From NCBI RefSeq assembly GCF_001612905.1, contig NZ_BDBI01000036.1:1-41744 (forward strand): 41,744 bases of DNA, read 5' to 3'. Positions 13,311 to 22,157 of this stretch are shown here, one piece after another. The translations under genes were made by a program, and so were the position numbers. The notes beneath the pieces are model-generated. The model did not search any database and had not been told where the DNA came from. It saw nothing but the letters and a program-made list of their open reading frames with translations. The first letter of the stretch is position 1; every line of letters begins with the position of its first letter. This stretch comes from Nocardia ignorata NBRC 108230. Lineage in GTDB: Bacteria > Actinomycetota > Actinomycetes > Mycobacteriales > Mycobacteriaceae.

Positions 13311-15241
13311 CTCTCGCCGCCGACGCCGCTAACCTCACCAGCCGCGACCCGATCAACAAAGGCTCGATCGACGTCACCAGTGACGGCGCGACCGTCAACA
13401 ACGTCGTCGTCGACGGGCCGATCAACGATGACTGGACCGCGGTGTTCGCGCTGTTCAATCTGAACGCGGCCGAATTCGAAGTCGTCGATGACACAGTCCG
13501 TATGTCGACGTGGCAGCAGTCCAAAGCCACCGAGGACGGCACCCGCGACGCCATCCAGCTGTACTCCTACAGCGCACGTTTTCGCCGCCGCAAGTCCAGC
13601 GACATCGCTCCGGAGACACTCACCGCCTGGCGTGACGCGCTACGCGCGCACCCGCTACCGACCCCCGCGCCGCGACGCCACGGCAGTACCTACGTGATCC
13701 TCGTGGCCGACCCCCAACTCGGGAAGAAGGGCACCGAGGAAGCGGTCGCGAACTGGCGCCGCGGCGTCGAAGCGCACCTGACGCTGGCGCGGTTCCTGGC
13801 ACCCGAACTCGCCGCCGTGCATGTTGCGTTCATGGGCGACGAAACCGAAGGCGTCTGCAACAACTACTGCGTTGGCGCCGACGAGTTGGTTCTGACGAAG
13901 GACATGCGGTGGGTGCCCGCTGGAACGCTCCAAGCGGGCGATGAGCTGTACACCGTTGAAGAAGAACGGAAGTCGGCAGCCGGTCGCCGCTACGAGACTG
14001 GACGCGTGCTCGCTAACGAGGTCCGCGACCTCCCTAGCGTGCGCGTGCATTTCTCCGATGGCACTTCGCTCCTGTGCACCGCCGAGCATCCTGTTCTCGC
14101 CCGCACGGGCAAGTCAGGGCGTTGGAAGTGGGTCCGAGCGGACCGGCTGATGGACTACGACTACGAAGTGTCGAAGCTCGCCGATCCGTGGGAAACTGCC
14201 GAGTCGTTCGAAGCTGGCTGGATGTCAGGGCTTTTCGACGGCGAAGGCTGTCTGCAGGCTGCGGCAGGACGTGAACCCTGGCACTTGAACGTCTCACAGC
14301 TCCCCGGCCCCGTGCTTGAGAAGGCCAAGCGCATCCTGAGCGACCACAAGTTCGCGTTCCGCGAGGACACGAACTCAAAATCTCAGGTCGCGACGCTGCA
14401 CCTTCTCGGCGGCTATGCCGAGGTTCTGCGTGCGCTCGGAACGTTCCAGCCGGTTCGGCTACTGCCGAAGGTTGGGCATCCGTACGTGCGGACCATGAAC
14501 AACGTTCAGGTGATGAGCGTCGAAGAGGCCGGAGTCCTGCCGATCGCGGTGATGGGCACGACGTCTCGGACCTACATTGCGAACGGCATCGTGTCTCATA
14601 ACACGAACCAGCCGCACACGGTCGAACTGAACATGTCGCGCCAGCTCGAGCTGGACTTCGACCTGCGCGTGTGGACGATCAAGGAAGCCGCCTCGCTCGG
14701 CTTGCCACTGTCGGTGTCCTCGGTGATCTCCAATCATGGTGAGTGGACCCGCAACGGCTCCAAAGACCCTGTAACAACGCAGGGCGACAACGCATCCACC
14801 CACATCGCCCGCCAAACGCGGAAGCTGTTCGACGAGCTCGCCGAACACGGCGCCGCCCCTGCCATCGACTGGCACATCGGCGCCGGCGACCCTGCCGTGA
14901 CGCTGCGCCTGTCCGGTGTGGATTGCTATTTCAGCCACGGCTACATCGAGAAGGGTCGCGGCTCCTCATCGGAGACCCGCACCCGCAACGCGATCGAACG
15001 CCAAATCCTCGGCCGAACCGGAGAACTCGGCGCGACGTCGCTGTTCTTCACCGCCCACTACCACCACTTCTACTCCCAGGAATTCGAAGGCCGAACCCTT
15101 TTCGGTTGCCCGGCCCTGGAAGCGGAACGCTCGTCGGAATACATGCTGAACCAGTACGGCGTGTGGTCTCCGGCCGGAATGCTCGGCCTGATGGTCGGCG
15201 CACACAATTCGCGCGGCTGGTCGAACGTCAACGTGTTCTGA
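13307..15241 (+). CDS. metallophosphoesterase precursor interrupted by an intein
   Basis: 644-aa precursor. The flanking parts form a calcineurin-like phosphoesterase of about 399 aa: VADPQLGKK (D-x-Q), MGDETEG (GD-x-x-E), ISNHGEW (NH), FSHGY (SHG) and TAHYHHF, i.e. the metal-ligand motifs in normal order. Residues 188-432 are an intein placed right after GDETEGVCNNY, next to the active site, so the enzyme should be inactive until splicing. Such phosphoesterases are common between terminase and portal genes in actinophages; substrate unknown. GTG start at 13307 overlaps the previous stop. Confidence 0.88.
   Translation: MTLAADAANLTSRDPINKGSIDVTSDGATVNNVVVDGPINDDWTAVFALFNLNAAEFEVVDDTVRMSTWQQSKATEDGTRDAIQLYSYSARFRRRKSSDIAPETLTAWRDALRAHPLPTPAPRRHGSTYVILVADPQLGKKGTEEAVANWRRGVEAHLTLARFLAPELAAVHVAFMGDETEGVCNNYCVGADELVLTKDMRWVPAGTLQAGDELYTVEEERKSAAGRRYETGRVLANEVRDLPSVRVHFSDGTSLLCTAEHPVLARTGKSGRWKWVRADRLMDYDYEVSKLADPWETAESFEAGWMSGLFDGEGCLQAAAGREPWHLNVSQLPGPVLEKAKRILSDHKFAFREDTNSKSQVATLHLLGGYAEVLRALGTFQPVRLLPKVGHPYVRTMNNVQVMSVEEAGVLPIAVMGTTSRTYIANGIVSHNTNQPHTVELNMSRQLELDFDLRVWTIKEAASLGLPLSVSSVISNHGEWTRNGSKDPVTTQGDNASTHIARQTRKLFDELAEHGAAPAIDWHIGAGDPAVTLRLSGVDCYFSHGYIEKGRGSSSETRTRNAIERQILGRTGELGATSLFFTAHYHHFYSQEFEGRTLFGCPALEAERSSEYMLNQYGVWSPAGMLGLMVGAHNSRGWSNVNVF
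13868..14602 (+). mobile_element. intein with LAGLIDADG-type endonuclease motif, 245 aa
   Basis: It begins with Cys (CVGADELVLTKDMRWVPAG, block A) and has block B around LLCTAEHPVLA (T71, H74). A LAGLIDADG-like motif WMSGLFDGEGC lies at residues 118-128. It ends with TYIANGIVSHN, i.e. the penultimate His and terminal Asn needed for splicing; the +1 residue of the C-extein is Thr. All splicing residues are present, so it is predicted active. Only one clear LAGLIDADG motif is visible, so the endonuclease may be dimeric or degenerating. Confidence 0.92.
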
Positions 15242-15317
15242 CCGTTCCCTCCGCAACTCCCTCAACTTCATAGCGTTCGCCCGAGATTCGGCGCGCTGAC
15301 ACCCATTTGGAGGTGGC

Positions 15318-16937
15318 ATGCCGCTGCCCGAATTCGCTGGCCAATTCCCGCCGAAACCCTGGGACACCGCCCAAGAGGGCTATGCGACTCACAGCGCTTG
15401 GTGGGAAGGCAACCCCGAAGCGCTGGAAGAGATCTACCGGCACACCGCGTTGGCACCGACCCCACGGGCATCACAACTGCGCGGTGGAATCGTCGGCCGT
15501 CTGGCTCGGTTCTGGTGGGGACGCCCTGTCATGCAGGACACCAAACGCCTGCACATCCCCGCACCCGCTGACGTTGCCACCACCAGCGCTGACCTGTTGT
15601 TCGGGCAACCGCCGAGCTGGTTGTTCAACGACGGCGACGCCACCAATCTCGAAGCGGCGCAGGACAGGCTGAATCAACTCCTCGACGGCGCTGATGTCGT
15701 CGCGACCTTTCTCGAGGCCGCCGAGATTCAGGCCGCGCTCGGTGGGGTTTTCCTGCGCCTGTGGTGGGACCAAGACGCCACCGACAAGGTGATGATCGGC
15801 GCGGTCGCCCCCGATTGCGCCATCCCGCAATGGCGGTACGGCGAACTCGCCGCGGTCACGTTCTGGACCATCGTCGGCAAGGACAAACGCGGCACCTGGC
15901 GCCACCTCGAGCACCACGAACCCGGTCGCATCGAGCACGCCCTGTTCTGCGGTGACGACTCCGACATCGGCCGCCGCATGCCGCTGGCCGAGATGGACGC
16001 CACCGCCTGGGCCGCTGAACTCGTCGACGAAGAGTCCTCGATCGCCACCGGCGTGACCGGGCTGACCGCCTGCTACATCCCGAACGTCCGACCAGCACGC
16101 AGGTGGCGCAACGTCCCCACCCTGTCCCCGTTGGGACGCAGCGACTTCGAAGGCGTCGAGCACCTCTTCGACGCGCTCGATGAAGCGTGGTCGTCGTGGA
16201 TGCGTGACCTCGACCTCGCCAAAGGCCGCCTGTTCGTCTCGAACGAACTCCTCGACGACCACGGCCCCGGCCGCGGTGCATCCTTCGACCGGGAACGCGA
16301 CATCTTCACCGGTGTCCCCGCCGACACGATGGACGAGCAAACCCGCCCGCTGGTGCAGGCCGAACAGTTCGAAATCCGCGTCGAGGAACACGCCAAGACC
16401 TGCGAGAAACTGCTCAAGCAGATCCTGCGCGCCTGCGGCTACAGCGCGGCTGACTTCGACGACGGCGAAGCTGTCGCTATCACCGCCACCGAGGTCTCGG
16501 CCCGCAAAGACAAGTCCAACCAGACCCGCAACCGCAAAATCCTGTACTGGCAGTCCGCAGTGCAGCCGCTCGCCCGCACGATGCTCGAGCTCGACCGGAT
16601 CATCTACCCCGGCACCAGCTTCGAGCTCCTCGCCGAGCCGGAGATGAAGTTCCCCGTCCGCGTCGACCAGGACCCCGTCCAACTGTCAACCGCGATCGCG
16701 AACATGCGCGCCGCACAGGTCATGTCCCGCGAAACCGCTGTCCGGGAACGACACCCGAACTGGTCCAACGATGAAGTCGCCGACGAAGTGCAACGCCTCG
16801 CCGACGAATTCGACGTCCTCGTGCCCGATCACACCGGCGACTTCGGCCCCGCGATCGACAGCGAGGACGCACACAGCGACCTGCAGCAGGACAACCCCGC
16901 CCCGACGAAGAAGCCGGACGACGACGCGGAGGTCTGA
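15318..16937 (+). CDS. portal protein
   Basis: 539 aa, the usual portal length, placed between packaging and MuF genes. Recognisable segments are the N-terminal YATHSAWWEGNPEALEEIY, the PAPADVATTSADLLFGQPP block, and a helical C-terminal region LPHARTML-like (QPLARTMLELDRIIYPG), as in SPP1 gp6-type portals. It forms the dodecameric DNA entry vertex to which the terminase docks. The acidic C-terminal tail (KKPDDDAEV) is typical. A GGAGGTGG ribosome binding site precedes the ATG. Confidence 0.9.
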   Translation: MPLPEFAGQFPPKPWDTAQEGYATHSAWWEGNPEALEEIYRHTALAPTPRASQLRGGIVGRLARFWWGRPVMQDTKRLHIPAPADVATTSADLLFGQPPSWLFNDGDATNLEAAQDRLNQLLDGADVVATFLEAAEIQAALGGVFLRLWWDQDATDKVMIGAVAPDCAIPQWRYGELAAVTFWTIVGKDKRGTWRHLEHHEPGRIEHALFCGDDSDIGRRMPLAEMDATAWAAELVDEESSIATGVTGLTACYIPNVRPARRWRNVPTLSPLGRSDFEGVEHLFDALDEAWSSWMRDLDLAKGRLFVSNELLDDHGPGRGASFDRERDIFTGVPADTMDEQTRPLVQAEQFEIRVEEHAKTCEKLLKQILRACGYSAADFDDGEAVAITATEVSARKDKSNQTRNRKILYWQSAVQPLARTMLELDRIIYPGTSFELLAEPEMKFPVRVDQDPVQLSTAIANMRAAQVMSRETAVRERHPNWSNDEVADEVQRLADEFDVLVPDHTGDFGPAIDSEDAHSDLQQDNPAPTKKPDDDAEV

Positions 16938-18673
16938 TGCCTCTCACCCCGTCCAACGGTGACCGCCACGCCATGCCGCTCGTCCGCCTCTACAAGGCGC
17001 TCGAGCTGGCTTTGTGGCGGTGGATCGCGAAGGTACTCGGCCTCGACGGCTTCGGCCGCCGATGGCTGATGCGGATCCTGATGAACATCCCGAAGTTCCG
17101 GGCCGGGGTCAGCAAACTCGTCGACGACGCCGGCGACCGCGCGCCCGCCCTGGTGCGGGAAGCGATCACCCGAGGATGGGCCGACGGCACCGCCGCAGCC
17201 CGCACCGATACCGGCAGCCACCGGTCACACACCGACGACCGGATCACCAACCGCCTGGTCGACCGTGTCCTCGACGCACTCGACGCCGCGAACAGTGGTC
17301 TACCCGCCGCCACCGAGGCAGTCCTCCGCCGCGCCGTCGACCACACCACGACAGCGGAAACCGCCCAGCAGCACCGGGAAGCGCTCGAACGGTCCCTGCA
17401 GCGCGACGCCCGACAAGGGTTCACCGCGCTGGTCGACACCCACGGCCGCCGCCGCGAGCTCGTCGCCTACGTCGAAGCACAGATACGCAACGCCGTATCC
17501 ACTGCCGAAATCGAGGGCTACACACAGCAACTCGCCACCGACGGGCACGACCTGTTCGTCGTCTCCGATGTCCCCGGCTCCTGCGAAACGTGCCGACCGT
17601 TCGAAGGCAAAGTCATCTCGATCAGCGGTTCCACCGTCGGCGCGATCACCCGCAACACCAGCACCGGGAACACTGTCGCCGTCCACGTGATGTGCTCGCT
17701 GCGCGAAGCTCTCGACCGTGGCCTGTTCCACCCGAACTGCCGCCACACCATCCGAGTATGGACACCGGACAATCCGGCGCCACCGCGCGCCGTCCGCGTC
17801 AGCGAAACACGCCGCACTGCCCGCCGGGCAGCCGCTGCACAGCAGCGTGCCAACCGCGTACGCCAGCGCGTCGCGGTCGCGGCTGGTCGCACAGCCGAGG
17901 TGCCGCGCATGGCGCGCCGCGGCGACAGCAGCAACCCGCAACCCCAACCGGGCCCACGGACCCCACCATCGCCATTCGACAACGCCACCACACCTCTGGA
18001 AGTCGGCCAGATACTGCAACTGCGACACGGCCTTCCGGTAGAGGGATTCGATCTGCCCGGCCTGTCACTGGAAGTGGTGCAGGAATACGCACGAGCCGTC
18101 GACGACATGATGACCCGCTACCCGCAGATGCGCCCGAACCGCATCCTCATCGGCCCCGTCATGTCCCCGGACCCAGACCGAGTGTTCGGCGAAGCACCGA
18201 ACCGTAAGCCCAAGGGGCAGCCGAGGACCGTCGACCATGTCGTCCTCAACTACCTGCACGCAGGCAACCCGGCCGTGTACCGGGAAGCGATGGAAGCTGA
18301 CGTCGCAGACCACTACCACTCACCAGGGTTCGAGCAGCGCCCCGTCTACGCGGTCATCGTGCACGAGTTCGGCCACGTCCTCGACGTCGCCGGGCAACTC
18401 GAAGGCCGACGCGCAGCCGACGACGCACTCGACGCACACTTCCGAACGCACTACCCGAGGCGCACCGGCGAATCCCACGACGACTTCGCTGCTCGCTACG
18501 ACAGCTGGCTACGCCAGCTGCCCGGCTACTGCTTCGACCTGGACGGCAACTTCTTCGCCCGCGAGGCGATCGCCGAAGCGTTTGCCGAGGTAGAGCTGCG
18601 CGGCGACAATGCCAGTGAACCCGCGAAAGTGCTGCACAAGCTGCTAGTAGACAAGTCGAGGAGTGCCCCGTGA
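16937..18673 (+). CDS. MuF-like minor head protein fused to a zincin metalloprotease domain
   Basis: 578 aa. Residues 1-290 are a MuF-type head morphogenesis protein: helical N-terminus, then CETCRPFEGK (about 215-224) and HPNCRHTIRVW (about 265-275), the Cys/His core of the domain. After a proline-rich linker (about 330-350) comes a separate domain with VHEFGHVLD (about 475-483; H-E-x-x-H zinc site) and a later AREAIAEAFAEV helix that can supply the third ligand. Known MuF fusions carry polymorphic toxin or enzyme tails and are packed in the head. Cargo toxin or maturation protease are both possible. The start overlaps the portal stop. Confidence 0.85.
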   Translation: MPLTPSNGDRHAMPLVRLYKALELALWRWIAKVLGLDGFGRRWLMRILMNIPKFRAGVSKLVDDAGDRAPALVREAITRGWADGTAAARTDTGSHRSHTDDRITNRLVDRVLDALDAANSGLPAATEAVLRRAVDHTTTAETAQQHREALERSLQRDARQGFTALVDTHGRRRELVAYVEAQIRNAVSTAEIEGYTQQLATDGHDLFVVSDVPGSCETCRPFEGKVISISGSTVGAITRNTSTGNTVAVHVMCSLREALDRGLFHPNCRHTIRVWTPDNPAPPRAVRVSETRRTARRAAAAQQRANRVRQRVAVAAGRTAEVPRMARRGDSSNPQPQPGPRTPPSPFDNATTPLEVGQILQLRHGLPVEGFDLPGLSLEVVQEYARAVDDMMTRYPQMRPNRILIGPVMSPDPDRVFGEAPNRKPKGQPRTVDHVVLNYLHAGNPAVYREAMEADVADHYHSPGFEQRPVYAVIVHEFGHVLDVAGQLEGRRAADDALDAHFRTHYPRRTGESHDDFAARYDSWLRQLPGYCFDLDGNFFAREAIAEAFAEVELRGDNASEPAKVLHKLLVDKSRSAP

Positions 18674-18939
18674 GGACAGGCGCCCGCCGGCCCACCGATG
18701 ACGAGCTCCGTACCCGATTTGAGTACGCGCTCGCCGCAGCCCGCGACCAGGGTGTCGACCTCACCGATCACCCCCTCGATACAGACACCGCGGACGCCCT
18801 GTCGGCCGTGGCAGAGGCGTACCCAAACCCGCCGGCTGAACTGATCGATGCGGCCGAGCGTGCGTTCCAGGGTTTGCTCGACGGCACCAACGGTGCCCGG
18901 CGGGCCGCATCGGCGCGAGCCAGGTTGCTCGGCGACTGA
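18670..18939 (+). CDS. hypothetical protein, 89 aa
   Basis: GTG start overlaps the stop of the MuF-zincin gene, so the two are coupled. Small, helical and acidic (TDDELRTRFEYALAAARDQG... AELIDAAERAFQGLL). Position directly after a possible toxin makes an immunity protein thinkable, but such a role has no sequence support beyond coupling. It ends just before the second tRNA cluster. Confidence 0.65.
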   Translation: MRTGARRPTDDELRTRFEYALAAARDQGVDLTDHPLDTDTADALSAVAEAYPNPPAELIDAAERAFQGLLDGTNGARRAASARARLLGD

Positions 18940-18947
18940 CAATTCGT

Positions 18948-19018
18948 AGGCTCGTGATGTAACGACAGCATTCCGGATTTTGGCTCCGGGCGTTCAGGTT
19001 TGAATCCTGGCGAGCCTG
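18948..19018 (+). tRNA. tRNA-Gln (UUG)
   Basis: Acceptor AGGCTCG/CGAGCCT is fully paired with G at position 73. The anticodon stem CCGGA/TCCGG has loop TTTTGGC and anticodon TTG at 18980-18982. The T arm is TCAGG-TTTGAAT-CCTGG with one G-U pair. First of three tRNAs placed between head genes. Confidence 0.92.
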
Positions 19019-19022
19019 CCAC

Positions 19023-19093
19023 CGGCCTGTAGTGCAACGGCAGCACGTCTGACTCTGGTTCAGAAGGTTCAGGTTCGAATCCTGGCAGGCCAG
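19023..19093 (+). tRNA. tRNA-Gln (CUG)
   Basis: Anticodon stem TCTGA/TCAGA, loop CTCTGGT with anticodon CTG at 19055-19057, and T arm TCAGG-TTCGAAT-CCTGG. The acceptor CGGCCTG/CAGGCCA pairs at positions 2-7 but has a C1-A72 mismatch; glutamine tRNAs normally have a weak 1-72 pair, so this is tolerable. G at position 73. The T arm is nearly the same as that of the preceding tRNA-Gln, suggesting duplication. Confidence 0.92.
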
Positions 19094-19097
19094 CCAA

Positions 19098-19182
19098 GGA
19101 GATTTAACCGCCATGGTGGCGGGACCGCCTTGAAAGCGGCGCGGCCCCTCACGGGGCAGGGGTTCGATTCCTCAAATCTCCG
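19098..19182 (+). tRNA. tRNA-Ser (UGA)
   Basis: Acceptor GGAGATT/AATCTCC, G at position 73, anticodon loop CTTGAAA with TGA at 19131-19133, a long class II variable arm (GCGGCCCCTCACGGGGC region), and T loop TTCGATT. The anticodon stem has one terminal mismatch and the T stem one mismatch. Class II form and discriminator G both fit serine. Confidence 0.92.
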
Positions 19183-19227
19183 CTCAAATAATTGAAGACT
19201 TCCCGCCCATTTTGCGCGGGTGCAAAT

Positions 19228-19262
19228 AACCCCCAGTTCCGGCCATCTGGCCCTGGGGGTTT
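19228..19262 (+). terminator. intrinsic terminator after the second tRNA cluster
   Basis: AACCCCCAG at 19228-19236 pairs perfectly with CTGGGGGTT at 19253-19261, with an inner GGCCATCTGGCC stem and a short T run after it. A weaker stem (CCCGC/GCGGG, about 19202-19220) lies just upstream. It would end the packaging and tRNA transcript before the scaffold gene, implying a separate promoter for the capsid genes or partial read-through. Confidence 0.7.
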
Positions 19263-19327
19263 CGTCATTCCAACACCCCGTTCGGCCTGGTGCCACGGGT
19301 GTTTTCACGTGTCCAGGAGGCACATTC

Positions 19328-20077
19328 ATGGCCGACGAAGCCAACACCCCCGCAACACCCACAACTGAAAACAGCACCCCCGTCGACACGGCACCCGCCG
19401 TCACCGACACCACCCCGGCTCCCGGTGACTCTGTACAGGCCACCGAGACCACCACCCCGGCCGCTGACACCGAACCAGCACCGGAAAAGCCCGCGAAAAC
19501 CTACGACGAAGCCTACGTCAAGAAGCTTCGCGAGGAAGCCGCGGCGAACCGCGTCAAGGGCGACGAAAAGGCTAAGCAGGCAGCCCAGGAGGCCGCTGCT
19601 GAAGCCCAGCGAACCCTGACCGAACAAATCGCACGCACGCTCGGCCTGATCAAGGACGACACCCCACCCGACCCCGCCGACCTGCTGAAGCAGGCGCAGG
19701 ACCGGGAAACCCAGCTCGCCGCCGAACGCGACTCGGTCGCCAAGGAACTCCGCGCACTCCGCATCGAAAAGGCACTCAACGATGCGGCCGAAAAATGCGA
19801 CGGCGACACCAGCATTCTCGCCCCATACCTCGCCGGTACCGGTGCGCTGAACAAACTCGACCTCGCCGCAGACGATTTCGCTTCCCAGATGGAAGCCATT
19901 GTCGCCGCAGCCGTCGAATCCAATCCAAAGCTGAAGAAGACGACTGCCCAGGTGGCGGCTCCTCGCAGCGGCGGAGACCTCTCCGGGGGCAACGCAGCAC
20001 CAAAGGTGCGCGGCCCCAAATCCGTTGAAGAAATCCGCCTCGAAATGCGCGCTAAGCGCGAAAACGGCGGGCTCTAA
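19328..20077 (+). CDS. scaffolding protein
   Basis: 249 aa, directly upstream of the major capsid gene. The N-terminal 60 residues are Thr/Pro/Ala-rich and disordered; residues 65-170 are a highly charged helix (KLREEAAANRVKGDEKAKQ...) forming a coiled coil; the basic C-terminus (EEIRLEMRAKRENGGL) matches the coat-binding end of phage scaffolds. It guides prohead assembly and then leaves the shell. A CAGGAGG site precedes the ATG. Confidence 0.88.
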   Translation: MADEANTPATPTTENSTPVDTAPAVTDTTPAPGDSVQATETTTPAADTEPAPEKPAKTYDEAYVKKLREEAAANRVKGDEKAKQAAQEAAAEAQRTLTEQIARTLGLIKDDTPPDPADLLKQAQDRETQLAAERDSVAKELRALRIEKALNDAAEKCDGDTSILAPYLAGTGALNKLDLAADDFASQMEAIVAAAVESNPKLKKTTAQVAAPRSGGDLSGGNAAPKVRGPKSVEEIRLEMRAKRENGGL

Positions 20078-20091
20078 CCTAGGAGCCACAA

Positions 20092-21012
20092 TTGGCTAAC
20101 ACCTTTCTGACGCCCGATGTCATCGCGCGTCAGGTCCTCGCGAACCTGTACGAAAACCTGGTCATGCTGCCACTGGTCCACACCGGCTACTCCGGTGAGT
20201 TCCAGGCCAAGGTCGGCGACACCGTCAACGTGCGCAAGCCGGCGGTCCTGAACGCCGCGCTGTTCGACCGCACCGCCGGCATCCAGGTCCAGAACGCCAC
20301 CGAGACCTCGGTGCCGGTCAAGCTGGACAAGATCGCCGACATCTCGCTCGAGATCACCGACGAGTCCGCGCTACTCGAGCTGGAGTCGATGGACGCCCAG
20401 ATCGCCGTCCCCGCGGCCGAGGGCCTCGCCCAGTTCGTCGACCGGGCGATCATCGCCCACATGAAGGCCAACACCACTGCCTTCGCCGGTGTCACCCCTG
20501 CCGGTCATGAGTGGGACAAGCCTGAGGTCCTGATCGAGGCCGGTCGCCAGCTCGATATCCAGAAGGTCCCGAGCATGCGGCGCCACGCCGTCGTCGGCCC
20601 CACCGCCAAGGCCAAGTGGCTGAACTCGGATCTGCTGAAGCGCTACGACCAGAGCGGCTCGACCGAGGCCCTGCGTCGCGGCTCGATCGGTGACAACCTG
20701 TTCAACTTCGACGCCTACATGACCCAGAACATCGTGCAGCCTTCGGGTTCGCCGGCGTCGGGTCAGCCCACCACCGAGGTTGGTCTGGCGTTCCACGAGA
20801 CCGCGTTCACGTTCACTTCGGTGCCGCTGCCTCGTCCGCTGTCTGCAGGCACCTCGTACGCGATCGAGACCTACAAGGGCATCAGCCTGCGTACCACGAT
20901 CGACCGCGACCACGTGCACAAGCAGGACATCATCAGCTTCGACATCCTCTACGGTGTCGCGACGCTGGATGCCAACCGCTCCGTGCTGCTGCGCGGCCCG
21001 CTGCAGGCGTGA
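20092..21012 (+). CDS. major capsid protein
   Basis: 306 aa. TTG start after a CTAGGAGCC ribosome binding site. ANTFLTPDVIARQVLANLYENLVMLPLVHTGY, then GDTVNVRKPAVL and DISLEITDESALLELESM are characteristic of the P22-coat-like group of HK97-fold capsid proteins. LAQFVDRAIIAHM forms the spine helix and the C-terminal part is beta-rich (P domain). The gene order scaffold-capsid-connectors supports the call. Codon use is the most strongly biased in the window (uniform C or G wobble), as expected for high expression. Confidence 0.92.
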   Translation: MANTFLTPDVIARQVLANLYENLVMLPLVHTGYSGEFQAKVGDTVNVRKPAVLNAALFDRTAGIQVQNATETSVPVKLDKIADISLEITDESALLELESMDAQIAVPAAEGLAQFVDRAIIAHMKANTTAFAGVTPAGHEWDKPEVLIEAGRQLDIQKVPSMRRHAVVGPTAKAKWLNSDLLKRYDQSGSTEALRRGSIGDNLFNFDAYMTQNIVQPSGSPASGQPTTEVGLAFHETAFTFTSVPLPRPLSAGTSYAIETYKGISLRTTIDRDHVHKQDIISFDILYGVATLDANRSVLLRGPLQA

Positions 21013-21015
21013 CCT

Positions 21016-21055
21016 CCACCCCGCGCCACCTCAACCGGGTGGCGCTGGGGAGTGG
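21016..21055 (+). terminator. strong hairpin directly after the major capsid gene
   Basis: CCCC at 21019-21022 and CGCCACC at 21024-21030 pair with GGTGGCG at 21038-21044 and GGGG at 21047-21050. No T run follows, so it may be an attenuating or RNA-stabilising hairpin that sets capsid messenger levels rather than a full terminator. Confidence 0.5.
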
Positions 21056-21084
21056 TTGCCTACCAACACTTTTGGAGAGCCGCA

Positions 21085-21369
<285 letters not shown>

Positions 21370-21372
21370 CCG

Positions 21373-21792
21373 ATGGCTGTGCTGATCTACGCCCAACCCG
21401 ACGACCTCATCGCCGGCGGATGGTTGACCGGCACGGCCCCCGCCAACGCCGCGCTGCTGCTGCGGTTCGCGTCGATCCTGGTCCGCCGCGTCACCATGTG
21501 CGACCACTACGACGTCGACACCGCCGGGCTCCCCACCGACACCGCGATCGCTGAAGCGTTCCGGGACGCAACCTGCGCCCAAGCTGCCATGTGGTCACTG
21601 GCCGGGCTCAACCCGGTCGCCGGCACTGTCGGCCGTGAACTCGCGGTCGCATCCCAGACCGCCGACGGCGGGTCGGTCGTCTACGGAGACTCCATCACCG
21701 GCGCCGAAGTCGAACGTGCCCTCAAGCAGCTGCATTCGGCCGCGCTGCTGATCCTTCGCAACGCCGGGCTTGCATCCACGAGGCCGGACTGA
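21373..21792 (+). CDS. head-tail connector (adaptor) protein
   Basis: 139 aa, helical, in the position of the gp6/gp15-type adaptor after the capsid gene. Segments LIYAQPDDLIAGGWL, NAALLLRFASILVRRVTM and AFRDATCAQAAMWSLAGL match the helical bundle style of such adaptors. The C-terminus GAEVERALKQLHSAALLILRNAGL is also typical. It would sit beneath the portal ring. It overlaps the next ATG by one base. Confidence 0.75.
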   Translation: MAVLIYAQPDDLIAGGWLTGTAPANAALLLRFASILVRRVTMCDHYDVDTAGLPTDTAIAEAFRDATCAQAAMWSLAGLNPVAGTVGRELAVASQTADGGSVVYGDSITGAEVERALKQLHSAALLILRNAGLASTRPD

Positions 21793-22157
21793 TGGTGAAT
21801 TACGCGCACCCGACCTACCCCGCCGGGACCATGCTCACCGTCATTCGTGGCGCCGCCCGCAACTGGGAAGGCGACCCCGTCAACTCGACGGTGGTCGAGC
21901 ACCAGATCGGGCCCTGCGATCTCAAATGGGCGACAGACACTGAGGACTCGACCCACGGTGAGCAACGCATGTTGGTCGCCCAGGTCACTGCTCCACACGG
22001 TTCGGACGTCCTAGAGACAGACCGAATCCGGCTGGGCACAAGGGAATTCGTCATCGACGGGCAAGTCCGCGAAACCCCGAACCCGTTCACCGGCTGGTCG
22101 ACAGGTGTGCGGTTCAAGATCGCGAAGGACGGCAACAGTGGAATACGACGGGTCTGA
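21792..22157 (+). CDS. head-tail connector (stopper-like) protein
   Basis: 121 aa, beta-rich. GTMLTVIRGAARNWEGDPVNSTVVEHQIGPCD and DRIRLGTREFVIDGQVRETPNPFTGW follow the pattern of SPP1 gp16-like stoppers, which close the head channel and accept the tail. It overlaps the old start of the next tail gene at 22138, and the HNH gene is inserted immediately after it. Confidence 0.72.
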   Translation: MVNYAHPTYPAGTMLTVIRGAARNWEGDPVNSTVVEHQIGPCDLKWATDTEDSTHGEQRMLVAQVTAPHGSDVLETDRIRLGTREFVIDGQVRETPNPFTGWSTGVRFKIAKDGNSGIRRV

